The translations under genes were made by a program, and so were the position numbers. Positions 9,073 through 16,775 of a stretch of DNA of 64,000 nt are shown here, one piece after another. Location of the stretch: the NCBI RefSeq assembly GCF_000153485.2, contig NC_018721.1, forward strand, positions 620,001 through 684,000. The letters run 5' to 3'. Under the pieces are notes generated by a model. The model saw only the letters and a list, made by a program, of their open reading frames with translations, was not told the origin of the DNA and ran no database searches. Numbering within the stretch: position 1 is the first letter of the stretch; every line of letters begins with the position of its first letter. The stretch is from Psychroflexus torquis ATCC 700755 (GTDB taxonomy: Bacteria; Bacteroidota; Bacteroidia; Flavobacteriales; Flavobacteriaceae).

Positions 9073-9561
9073 ATGATGAAAAATTTATGGATTATAGCAG
9101 TGTTATTTGGTTTGATCTCCTGTAAGTCTGAAGCTCAGCAAGAAGAACAAAAAACCAGGGATTATAAAGTCAAAAAAACGGAAAATGAATGGAAAGCTGA
9201 ACTTACCCAAGAAGAATTTAATATCCTAAGAAAGGCGGGGACAGAAAGACCTTTTTCTAGCCCACTTGATGACGTTAAGGAGTCGGGTACTTTTGTTTGT
9301 GCTGCTTGCGGAAACGAACTTTACGAGACTAAACACAAATTTGACAGTGGAACAGGTTGGCCGAGTTTTGACCGAGCTTTTGATGGAAGTTTGGCGATGA
9401 GCTCAGACAGGAATTTAGGCTATGAACGATCTGAGTTACTCTGCGGAGATTGCGGAGGACACCTTGGACATCTTTTTGATGATGGTCCAAGAGAAACCAC
9501 TGGTAAAAGACACTGTATAAACGGTGTTGCATTAAAATTTATTCCTAAACAAAAAAAATAA
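9073..9561 (+). CDS. msrB: Methionine-R-sulfoxide reductase B, lipoprotein form
   Basis: The protein has 162 residues from the ATG at 9073. A longer reading from 9025 would place a soluble extension before an obvious lipoprotein signal (MKNLWIIAVLFGLISC) and is rejected. The SelR/MsrB domain has two zinc-binding CxxC pairs (CAACGN and CGDCGG), the GTGWPSF substrate pocket and the catalytic cysteine in KRHCING. It reduces the R epimer of methionine sulfoxide in proteins. The lipobox places it on the periplasmic side. A second msrB lacking a signal follows after 1 bp. Confidence 0.88.
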   Translation: MMKNLWIIAVLFGLISCKSEAQQEEQKTRDYKVKKTENEWKAELTQEEFNILRKAGTERPFSSPLDDVKESGTFVCAACGNELYETKHKFDSGTGWPSFDRAFDGSLAMSSDRNLGYERSELLCGDCGGHLGHLFDDGPRETTGKRHCINGVALKFIPKQKK

Positions 9562-9562
9562 T

Positions 9563-9955
9563 ATGGCAGACTCAAATCAGGTATCAGAAGAACAATGGAA
9601 AGAAAAACTCTCTGAAAAAGAATTCCATGTCTTGAGAGAAAAAGGGACGGAACCTCCTCACTCAGGTAAATATAATACTCACTTTGAGGGTGGTAAGTAC
9701 AAGTGCAGAGGTTGTGGTGAGTTACTTTTTGATAGTCAGTCCAAATTCGAGAGTAATTGTGGATGGCCGAGCTTCGACAGTTCTGTAGAAGGGTCTATAG
9801 AATATATAAAGGATAGCAAATTTGGGATGCAACGCATTGAAATTTTATGTTCCAATTGCGGTGGCCACATTGGTCACATTTTTGATGATGGCCCCACAGA
9901 AACCGGAAAACGCTATTGTGTAAATTCACTAAGTATTGACTTTAAAAACAAATAA
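9563..9955 (+). CDS. msrB: Methionine-R-sulfoxide reductase B, cytoplasmic form
   Basis: The 130-residue protein consists only of the MsrB domain: zinc pairs CRGCGE and CSNCGG, the pocket CGWPSF and catalytic cysteine in KRYCVNS. There is no signal peptide, so it should repair cytoplasmic proteins. It starts 1 bp after its lipoprotein paralogue, and the pair is probably one transcript supplying two compartments. Where the paralogue has GTGWPSF this copy has NCGWPSF, an additional cysteine next to the pocket. Confidence 0.9.
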   Translation: MADSNQVSEEQWKEKLSEKEFHVLREKGTEPPHSGKYNTHFEGGKYKCRGCGELLFDSQSKFESNCGWPSFDSSVEGSIEYIKDSKFGMQRIEILCSNCGGHIGHIFDDGPTETGKRYCVNSLSIDFKNK

Positions 9956-9956
9956 G

Positions 9957-10466
9957 ATGAAGAAAATTAGCTATTTATTGATCGTATTATTAAGCCTTAT
10001 CGCCTGTGAAGGGGATAGAGGGCCCCAAGGTCTTGATGGAGGTGTTCTTTTAGGTAACGTTTATGAGATTAACAGAGACCTTCTACCTCAAAATAATTAC
10101 TCTACCCTTTTTGAATTCCCCTTAGATATAGAAGTTTTTGAAAGTGATGTCGTTCTTGTTTATCTTCTCGAGGAGGTTATTAATGATGAAGGAGGTCCTG
10201 CGAATGTATGGACGCCTCTTCCTCAAAGCTTCTTTTTCGATGATGGTAATCAGGTGGTTTATACCTATAATCATACTTACTTTAATGCTAATATATTTTT
10301 AGATGGCAATGTAAATTTAGATACAGTACCAGATGAGTATATTTTCAATAAGACATTTAGGATAGCTATTATCCCTGCAAAATTTGCAGAAAACAATCCT
10401 AATTTAAATAGTTATGAGTCTGTTATGCAAACCATGCCCGATGGTAAAATCATTAAAATAGACTAG
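9957..10466 (+). CDS. Putative lipoprotein with short collagen-like start
   Basis: The protein has 169 residues from ATG 9957, which sits directly after the msrB stop. A lipoprotein signal peptide (MKKISYLLIVLLSLIAC) is followed immediately by EGDRGPQGLDGG, a short Gly-X-Y stretch often seen at the start of small Bacteroidota lipoproteins. The rest is predicted beta-rich with no recognised domain. It is probably surface or periplasmic. Function unknown. A terminator follows. Confidence 0.65.
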   Translation: MKKISYLLIVLLSLIACEGDRGPQGLDGGVLLGNVYEINRDLLPQNNYSTLFEFPLDIEVFESDVVLVYLLEEVINDEGGPANVWTPLPQSFFFDDGNQVVYTYNHTYFNANIFLDGNVNLDTVPDEYIFNKTFRIAIIPAKFAENNPNLNSYESVMQTMPDGKIIKID

Positions 10467-10488
10467 TTTTCAATTCAAAATTTATAGA

Positions 10489-10514
10489 GGCCTTGGTAGC
10501 ACGAGGTCTTTTTT
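10489..10514 (+). terminator. Rho-independent terminator after msrB/lipoprotein genes
   Basis: GGCCTTG at 10489-10495 pairs with CGAGGTC at 10502-10508 (two G-U pairs), loop of six, followed by TTTTTT. It ends the operon beginning at 9073. Confidence 0.75.
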
Positions 10515-10606
10515 GTTTTTGTTGTCACCAACTTACGTTAATACTCTTCAAATAAAGCAGTCCCTTTTAAAATATAATTTTAATTTTACGCCACAAATAA
10601 AAAATT

Positions 10607-11155
10607 ATGAGTGATAAATCAGGAAAAGTTCAAGACCTTATAGATAAAAAGTTTTTAGAAGAACGCAAAGTGTTTTTGAATGGCCAAGTCGATGGCAAAA
10701 GTGCCAAGCATATTATTGATAGATTGATGTATCTTGATATGGAAAGCAATGATGAAATCCAATTTTACATTAACAGCCCAGGTGGATATGTAACTGATGG
10801 ATTTGCTATCTACGATACCATGAAAGGATTAAAAAGTCCAGTTTCTACAATTTGTTGTGGTTTAGCAGCTTCTATGGGTTCTATTTTAATGTCTGGTGGT
10901 GAAAAAGGCAAGCGTTTTATCCAGCCTCATGCCAAAATAATGATTCATCAACCCATGGGTGGTGCTCAAGGCCAGGCTTCCAATATTGAAATCCAAGCCA
11001 AAGAAATTTTAAAAATAAAGGAGCTAAGTGCAAAAATTCTTGCTGACAACTGTGGGCAGGACTTAGACAAAGTAATGAAAGATTTCAAGAGAGACCACTG
11101 GATGGACGCTCAGGAATCTTCAGACTACGGAATTGTTGACGGTATATTGTCGTAA
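10607..11155 (+). CDS. clpP: ClpP-family serine protease subunit (orphan copy)
   Basis: The 182-residue protein keeps the full ClpP triad: Ser89 in LAASMGS, His114 in MIHQPMGG and Asp163 in KRDHWMDA. The oligomerisation region (INSPGGYVTDGFAIYDTM) is also typical. ClpP forms the barrel of the ATP-dependent Clp protease and works with ClpX or ClpA in the cytoplasm. Unlike the housekeeping gene it has no clpX beside it and lacks a long N-terminal propeptide. It is therefore probably a second ClpP of the cell, though that cannot be confirmed from this window. Confidence 0.85.
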   Translation: MSDKSGKVQDLIDKKFLEERKVFLNGQVDGKSAKHIIDRLMYLDMESNDEIQFYINSPGGYVTDGFAIYDTMKGLKSPVSTICCGLAASMGSILMSGGEKGKRFIQPHAKIMIHQPMGGAQGQASNIEIQAKEILKIKELSAKILADNCGQDLDKVMKDFKRDHWMDAQESSDYGIVDGILS

Positions 11156-11170
11156 CTTTTGAAGTTATCT

Positions 11171-11602
11171 ATGCGATATATCTCTGCTGAAGAGACCTTA
11201 GAATTAAGACAAAACGTTTTAAGACTCGGTAAACCTCAAAGCTCTTGTATTTGGAAAGGAGATAATCTAAAAAGCACCAAGCATATTGGTGCTTTTGTAG
11301 ATTCCAAGTGTATAGGAATCCTCAGTCTATTTGAAGCGAATACCGATGAATTGTCCAAGACCAAACACTACCAATTGAGAGGAATGGCAGTCGATTTAGA
11401 GTACAGAGGTAAAGGTATTGGAAAGCAACTAGTAAATTTTTCTGAACACGAACTTAAAGCTCTAGGGATTCCAGTTTTATGGTGTAATGCCAGAATTTCC
11501 GCTGAGGAGTTTTACTCAAAACTCGGCTTTAAAGTTATCTCTAAGGAATTCATTGTTCCAGATGTTGGACTTCATTACAGAATGTCAAAAAGTTTGATCT
11601 AA
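11171..11602 (+). CDS. GNAT family N-acetyltransferase
   Basis: The protein is a GCN5-related acetyltransferase of about 143 residues. The acetyl-CoA site is visible as RGMAVDLEYRGKGIGKQLV, with a GxGIGK loop, followed by VLWCNAR and the C-terminal FYSKLGFKVI element. ATG 11171 is preferred; a TTG four codons upstream (11159) is possible because it lies just after the clpP stop. The substrate cannot be predicted. The next gene starts 1 bp after the stop, so the two are likely cotranscribed. Confidence 0.8.
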   Translation: MRYISAEETLELRQNVLRLGKPQSSCIWKGDNLKSTKHIGAFVDSKCIGILSLFEANTDELSKTKHYQLRGMAVDLEYRGKGIGKQLVNFSEHELKALGIPVLWCNARISAEEFYSKLGFKVISKEFIVPDVGLHYRMSKSLI

Positions 11603-11603
11603 A

Positions 11604-12350
11604 ATGAACCGAAAAAGATTTCTGTATAGTTCTATCTTGGCTGGAATTGGACTTCAATTTCCTTTCCAAACTTTCTTTAAAACGTCTTTTGATTTTCAAA
11701 ACATAAGCATTGAGCAAGTTTTAGGGTTGGATACCTCTCATCTTGAACCCTCGCCCATTTTATTGGAAAAAGAAACCTATAAATCCTTTTCGAAAATGCA
11801 ATCTGCTGCTCTTAAAGATGATATCCATCTTCAGATTGTATCCGGTTATAGAAGTTTTTCACAACAGAAACAAATTTGGGAGAATAAATATAATCAGCTT
11901 AGTAAGACCCTCTCCAGTTCTGAAGCCATTTTAGAAATTATGACCTACTCCTCCATTCCAGGAACTTCTCGACACCATTGGGGTACGGATATAGATATAA
12001 TTGACCAATCTGTTCAGCTACCTAAAGAAGATGTTCTCTTGGAAAAACACTACCACGGAACTGGAGTATTTTCAAATTTAAAAATATGGATGGAGCGCTA
12101 TGGAAGTGATTTTGGATTTGAGCTTGTTTATACGGATGATACTACTAGAAAAGGTTTTTTATATGAACCTTGGCATTACTCCTTCTCCCCGTCATCCAAG
12201 GATTTTCTTAACCTCCAAATGAAAGAGAGTTTTCAGAAATCCTGGGAAAAGTTGAATTTTGATGGAAAATCGAAGATGACTCCAGAATTCATAGCCTCTT
12301 ACTTTAAAAATTATGCTTTAGGAATCAATACTATTTTAATGCCATCTTAA
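11604..12350 (+). CDS. M15 family D,D-carboxypeptidase (VanY-like)
   Basis: The 248-residue protein has an N-terminal basic/hydrophobic signal (MNRKRFLYSSILAGIGLQF) and then the zinc-dependent M15 domain. Its motifs are SGYRSFSQQKQIW, the metal ligands in SRHHWGTDID and the C-terminal EPWHYSF. Such enzymes trim D-Ala or other D-amino acids from peptidoglycan peptides in the periplasm. It follows the GNAT gene by 1 bp. Chemistry is clear, the exact peptide bond is not. Confidence 0.82.
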   Translation: MNRKRFLYSSILAGIGLQFPFQTFFKTSFDFQNISIEQVLGLDTSHLEPSPILLEKETYKSFSKMQSAALKDDIHLQIVSGYRSFSQQKQIWENKYNQLSKTLSSSEAILEIMTYSSIPGTSRHHWGTDIDIIDQSVQLPKEDVLLEKHYHGTGVFSNLKIWMERYGSDFGFELVYTDDTTRKGFLYEPWHYSFSPSSKDFLNLQMKESFQKSWEKLNFDGKSKMTPEFIASYFKNYALGINTILMPS

Positions 12351-12403
12351 ACTCTCCTTACTATCTATCAATAATTACTATTTTAGCAAAAAATAAGATC
12401 AAA

Positions 12404-13924
12404 ATGGGCAAAAAAGTCATATTAACAATATTAGACGGCTGGGGTATTTCTCCATCTAAAGAAATCTCTGCTGTAGATAAAGCTAATACCCCCTTTATGG
12501 ATAGCTTATATAAGAAGTATCCACATGCTACTTTGAGAACAGATGGGCTACACGTAGGTTTACCAGAAGGACAAATGGGGAATTCTGAAGTGGGACATAT
12601 GAATCTTGGAGCTGGACGTGTCGTTTATCAAGATTTGGCAAAAATCAATATGGCTGTAAAAAATGATACACTTAAAAATGAGCCTGCGCTTGAACAAGCT
12701 TTTGATTATGCCAAAAAAAATGATAAAGCCGTTCATTTTCTAGGTCTTGTGAGTGATGGAGGTGTTCATTCACATACCGATCATTTAAAAGGTTTGGTCT
12801 CTGCGGCTGAGGAGTTTGGTATTTCTAAAAAATATGTGCATGCCTTTACAGACGGAAGAGATGTCGATCCACATTCTGGAAAAGGATTTATAGAAAGTTT
12901 GCTTCCACATTTTAAAAAGACAAACACTCAATTAGCCTCTGTCATTGGAAGATACTATGCGATGGATAGGGATAAGCGTTGGGAAAGAGTCGAAAAAGCC
13001 TACGACTTAATTGTCAAAGGGGAGGCTGAAACCTTCACTGAAAATCCTTTAGAAGCACTTCAAAAAAGTTATGATGACGGAGTTTCGGATGAATTCATCA
13101 AACCTATTTCTATTACCAAAAATGATAAACCTGTTGCAAAAATAAAAGAAGGTGATGTTGTGATCTTTTTCAACTTCAGGACAGATCGTGGACGCCAATT
13201 GACTCAAGTCTTAAGTCAGGAGGATTTTAAGCTCTATGACATGAAGTCCATTCCCTTGTATTTCGTCACATTGACAAAATACGACGATACCTTTAAAAAT
13301 ATCAATGTTGTTTTCAAAAAAGACAACATCAAAGCCACTTTAGGAGAAGTTTTGGAGCATACCGGAAAATCTCAAATAAGAGCTGCAGAAACAGAAAAAT
13401 ATCCTCATGTTACCTTTTTCTTTTCCGGAGGCAGAGAAAAACCCTTTAGAGACGAAAAACGCATTATGGTCAATTCTCCGAAAGTAGCTACTTATGACTT
13501 ACAACCCGAGATGAGTGCTTACCTATTAAAAGATAAGATCGTCAAAGAAATATCTGAAAAAAGTGCAGATTTTATATGTTTAAATTTTGCTAATCCAGAC
13601 ATGGTAGGTCACACAGGAGATTTTGATGCTGCTGTAAAAGCCTGTGAAACGGTTGACGAATGCCTGAAAGACGTGGTTACTGCTGCAAAAAAGGAAGGCT
13701 ACTCAGTCATTGTTATCGCCGATCACGGTAATAGCGAAACTATGATAAATCCAGATGGATCACCAAATACAGCACATACCACCAACCCTGTTCCTTTCAT
13801 CTTAGTTGATGATGATATAACCTCCATCAAAGACGGTATATTAGGAGATATTGCTCCTACAATTCTTGACCTTATGGATATTGAAAAACCAGAATTAATG
13901 ACTCAACATTCATTGCTATCATGA
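12404..13924 (+). CDS. gpmI: 2,3-bisphosphoglycerate-independent phosphoglycerate mutase
   Basis: This 506-residue two-domain enzyme interconverts 3- and 2-phosphoglycerate in glycolysis and gluconeogenesis. It starts with the metal-binding ILDGWGIS motif and has the phosphoserine nucleophile Ser61 in GQMGNSEVGHMN. The RxxxxDRDKRWERV element of the phosphotransferase domain and the C-terminal metal site IVIADHGNSE are also present. The length is usual for GpmI. Its stop overlaps the start of the next gene (ATGA), coupling it to a thioredoxin-like protein. Confidence 0.95.
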   Translation: MGKKVILTILDGWGISPSKEISAVDKANTPFMDSLYKKYPHATLRTDGLHVGLPEGQMGNSEVGHMNLGAGRVVYQDLAKINMAVKNDTLKNEPALEQAFDYAKKNDKAVHFLGLVSDGGVHSHTDHLKGLVSAAEEFGISKKYVHAFTDGRDVDPHSGKGFIESLLPHFKKTNTQLASVIGRYYAMDRDKRWERVEKAYDLIVKGEAETFTENPLEALQKSYDDGVSDEFIKPISITKNDKPVAKIKEGDVVIFFNFRTDRGRQLTQVLSQEDFKLYDMKSIPLYFVTLTKYDDTFKNINVVFKKDNIKATLGEVLEHTGKSQIRAAETEKYPHVTFFFSGGREKPFRDEKRIMVNSPKVATYDLQPEMSAYLLKDKIVKEISEKSADFICLNFANPDMVGHTGDFDAAVKACETVDECLKDVVTAAKKEGYSVIVIADHGNSETMINPDGSPNTAHTTNPVPFILVDDDITSIKDGILGDIAPTILDLMDIEKPELMTQHSLLS

Positions 13925-14472
13925 AAAATATCAAATACGTATTAAGTGTCATCGTTTTAGGATTCATTTTCTGTAGTTTTATGTCACCTGAATCGAGACA
14001 AGACCTTCAAAATTATGAACTAATGTTAGGTGAATTTAATTTAGAGGAGTTGAAGGCAACCAAAAATAAAGAATGGTTTAATATATCCTATGAAAAATAT
14101 TCCCCGAATCCTGAGGCTTTAAAAAAACTTACTTCCGAAGTGGAAAAAGAGAACTTTCATATCGAGGTTTATGTGGGAACATGGTGTCCCGACAGCCAAA
14201 GAGAGTTTCCCCAATTAATCAAACTTTTAGATCAGGTTAATTTTGATATGGATAACTTGAAGTTAGTAGGCGTAGATAGAGACAAAGTAGTTCCCAACCT
14301 TTCAGAAGCAGAGCGAAAAAGTTTAAATATCATGAATGTCCCAACAATTATTATTCTTGATGAGAATGGTAAAGAACTAAACAGATATGTAGAATTTGCT
14401 CAAGAATCACTAGAGGAAGACCTGCTGAAAATTTTGTCTAGACAAAGTTACAAACACGTCTATGACTTTTAA
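13921..14472 (+). CDS. Thioredoxin-family protein with single active-site cysteine
   Basis: The 183-residue protein has an N-terminal hydrophobic segment (about 4-21), so it is exported or membrane-anchored. The thioredoxin fold contains GTWCPDS at about residues 86-92 and the cis-proline loop NVPTIII. The usual CxxC is CPDS, with the second cysteine replaced by serine, so classical dithiol exchange is unlikely; a monothiol or structural role is possible. It overlaps gpmI by 4 bp and the HAD gene follows at once. Confidence 0.75.
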   Translation: MKNIKYVLSVIVLGFIFCSFMSPESRQDLQNYELMLGEFNLEELKATKNKEWFNISYEKYSPNPEALKKLTSEVEKENFHIEVYVGTWCPDSQREFPQLIKLLDQVNFDMDNLKLVGVDRDKVVPNLSEAERKSLNIMNVPTIIILDENGKELNRYVEFAQESLEEDLLKILSRQSYKHVYDF

Positions 14473-14481
14473 TTGAGTTTT

Positions 14482-14907
14482 ATGATTTCATCCAAACAAC
14501 CAGTTCTAGCTATCGATTTTGATGGCACTATAGTAGATGATAAATACCCTGCTATAGGTAAGCCTAAGCTCTTCGCTTTTGAAACCCTGAAAAAACTTCA
14601 GGAAAAAGGCTTTCCCCTTATTTTATGGACCTATAGAAGTGGAAGGAGCCTTCAGGAAGCCGTGGAGTTTTGCAGACAAGAGGGCATTGAATTTTATGCC
14701 GTTAATAAAAGTTATACTGAAGAAAATTATTCTGAAAAAATTAGCCGAAAAATAAACGCAGATGTTTTTATAGACGATAGAAATGTTGGTGGATTTATGG
14801 GATGGGGAGCAATATATAGGGAGTTATTAGGCGAAGATGAAGAGTTAAGACAACTAAAATCTAAGAAGAAATATTTTTTTGAATCTATTTTTAAAAGAGA
14901 TAAATGA
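14482..14907 (+). CDS. Small HAD-like hydrolase (BT0820 type)
   Basis: The protein has about 141 residues. Motif I is LAIDFDGTIVDD, motif II lies in ILWTYRSGR and the acidic motif is ADVFIDDRNVGG. No cap domain is present, matching the small Bacteroidota HAD phosphatases. ATG 14482 is used; a TTG three codons earlier (14473) directly after the upstream stop is an alternative. Substrate unknown. The stop overlaps map by 4 bp, so gpmI, thioredoxin, HAD and map form a coupled run. Confidence 0.75.
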   Translation: MISSKQPVLAIDFDGTIVDDKYPAIGKPKLFAFETLKKLQEKGFPLILWTYRSGRSLQEAVEFCRQEGIEFYAVNKSYTEENYSEKISRKINADVFIDDRNVGGFMGWGAIYRELLGEDEELRQLKSKKKYFFESIFKRDK

Positions 14908-15722
14908 TTATAACAAAGACAAAAGAGGAGATAAAGCTTATGCACGAAAGTGCACAAATCGTGTCAAAAACCTTAGGAATGCTTGCTAAAGAGGTGAAAC
15001 CTGGAGTTACAACCCTTCACTTAGATAAGCTTGCAGAAGAATTTATAAGGGATCATGGAGCAATTCCTGGTTTTTTAGGCATGTATGACTTTCCAAATAC
15101 ACTTTGCATGAGCCCAAATGCTCAAGTTGTGCACGGTATCCCTAATACTAAACCTTTAATCGAAGGAGATATTATTTCTATTGATTGCGGTGCTCTGAAA
15201 AATGAATATTATGGTGACCATGCCTATACTTTTGAAGTTGGTAATGTTTCTGAAGACATAAGAAGATTAATCCGAGTTACTAAAGAATCCCTTTATAAAG
15301 GAATAGAACAGTTTGTAAGTGGAAATCGCGTGGGAGATGTAGGCTATGCCATCCAAAAACACACTGAGAAGAATGGCTATGGAGTCGTTAGGGAGTTGGT
15401 TGGTCATGGTTTAGGAAAAACGATGCATGAAGACCCTCAAATGCCTAACTATGGTAAAAGAGGCAGAGGTAAAAAGTTTCTAGAAGGAATGACAGTTGCT
15501 ATTGAACCCATGATCAATATGGGAACCAAAAGTATAAAACAATTACCAGACGGCTGGACAATACTAACCGCAGATGGTTTACCTAGTATTCATTTCGAAC
15601 ATGATGTGGCTTTAGTGGATGGTATACCTAGATTACTTTCTACATTTGATTATGTTCATGAAGCTTTAGGAATAAAAACGAATGAAGAAGATGCTTTCCG
15701 ACTAGACCTAGCTAAACTTTAG
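14904..15722 (+). CDS. map: Type I methionine aminopeptidase
   Basis: The 272-residue cytosolic enzyme removes the initiator methionine from nascent proteins. The type I ligands are all seen: His in VVHGIP, Asp in ISIDCGA and YYGDHAYTF, His in GHGLGKTMHEDP, and Glu in VAIEPMINMG and IHFEHDVALV. The length is typical of type I forms without the zinc-finger extension. It overlaps the HAD gene by 4 bp. The intergenic region after it contains the regulator and promoter sites of the carotenoid locus. Confidence 0.95.
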   Translation: MIITKTKEEIKLMHESAQIVSKTLGMLAKEVKPGVTTLHLDKLAEEFIRDHGAIPGFLGMYDFPNTLCMSPNAQVVHGIPNTKPLIEGDIISIDCGALKNEYYGDHAYTFEVGNVSEDIRRLIRVTKESLYKGIEQFVSGNRVGDVGYAIQKHTEKNGYGVVRELVGHGLGKTMHEDPQMPNYGKRGRGKKFLEGMTVAIEPMINMGTKSIKQLPDGWTILTADGLPSIHFEHDVALVDGIPRLLSTFDYVHEALGIKTNEEDAFRLDLAKL

Positions 15723-15798
15723 GTTTTAAGCCTTAGGCTAGACAAATCATAAATAAATTCGAAGCTCTGAGAGAGCTAAAATTAAGTTTTTTGAAAAA

Positions 15799-15870
15799 TT
15801 GTTTAACTTTTAACTTGAAATTTTAAACAAAGTACATCAATATTTAATATTTTTGGATATTGTTATACAA
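15799..15870 (+). promoter_or_regulatory. Candidate operator/promoter of the carotenoid locus
   Basis: Three elements precede the MerR-type gene. TTGTTTAA (15799-15806) and its exact complement TTAAACAA (15823-15830) form an inverted repeat with a 16-bp spacer. TATTTTTG at 15848-15855 matches the -7 consensus TAnnTTTG. TTGTTATACAA at 15860-15870 is a near palindrome just after the expected transcription start. These would suit autoregulation by the MerR protein. No good -33 TTG is present. Confidence 0.4.
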
Positions 15871-15874
15871 AACC

Positions 15875-16774
15875 ATGGGAAACATTAAACAAAATTTCAG
15901 CATTAAAGATTTAGAATCGTTGAGCGGTATCAAAGCTCACACCATACGGATGTGGGAGAAAAGATACGGAGTTTTAGAGCCTGAGCGCACAGAAACCAAT
16001 ATCAGAAATTATGGAGTCACTGGACTTCAAAAGATTTTGAATATTGCGTTTTTAAATGAAAATGGATATAAAATTTCGAGAATCTCAAAACTTGACGATG
16101 AAGAAATTTCTGATCTTGTTCAAAGTATTACGACCAGTAAAAGTAATTACAGTCGAGCATTGAAATCAATGAAGGTGGCAATGATGAATTTTGATCAGCC
16201 TTTATTCTTAAGAACGTATGAGAATTTACTCATCAATAAAACATTTTCTGAAATTTATGAAGATGTTTTTATCCCTTTAATGATCGAGACCGGAACGCTT
16301 TGGCAGGCGGGTACAATTACCCCTGCTCATGAGCAATTTATATCTAATCTGATAAAACAAAAGCTCTTTATCAATATTGAAAAACTTCAAAAGGAAAATG
16401 CTTCAAAAACAGATAAAGTTTTTGTCCTTTTCTTACCCGATGAAGAAATTCACGATATTGGTTTATACTATACAAACTATGAGATTTTATCACATGGTTA
16501 CAAAGTAATATTTTTAGGTCAGAGCTTACCTATGCAAGATTTAACGTATCTTTCAACTCTGTATCAAAATACTATTTTTGTGAGTTACCTTACTGTAAAA
16601 CCAGATCATATTGAACAATATTTAATAGATTTTAAAGAGCATATCTGTCCTGATGGGCGTTGTGAATACTGGCTATTAGGTCGTAAATCTATTGAACTTA
16701 TAGAAAATAATACTAAACTACCTGAAGGCATTAGAGCCTTTAGAGATATCTCAGAACTGACACTAAACTTATAA
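15875..16774 (+). CDS. MerR-family regulator with B12-binding-like domain (CarA/CarH-like)
   Basis: About 299 residues from ATG 15875; an upstream TTG at 15860 overlaps the promoter and is rejected. The N-terminal winged helix of the MerR type contains IKAHTIRMWEKRYGVL. A helical bundle follows with WQAGTITPAHEQ, then a Rossmann-like domain with EIHDIG, which corresponds to the histidine ligand motif of B12-binding domains. This is the domain order of CarA/CarH/LitR repressors of carotenoid genes. However, the Wx9EH cobalamin motif reads Wx9EQ here. crtI starts 1 bp after its stop, so the regulator is cotranscribed with its likely targets. Confidence 0.82.
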   Translation: MGNIKQNFSIKDLESLSGIKAHTIRMWEKRYGVLEPERTETNIRNYGVTGLQKILNIAFLNENGYKISRISKLDDEEISDLVQSITTSKSNYSRALKSMKVAMMNFDQPLFLRTYENLLINKTFSEIYEDVFIPLMIETGTLWQAGTITPAHEQFISNLIKQKLFINIEKLQKENASKTDKVFVLFLPDEEIHDIGLYYTNYEILSHGYKVIFLGQSLPMQDLTYLSTLYQNTIFVSYLTVKPDHIEQYLIDFKEHICPDGRCEYWLLGRKSIELIENNTKLPEGIRAFRDISELTLNL

Positions 16775-16775
16775 T

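Noticed and set aside
15729-15742. Small hairpin after map (AAGCC/GGCT) as terminator
   Set aside because: The stem is about four base pairs and no T-run follows.
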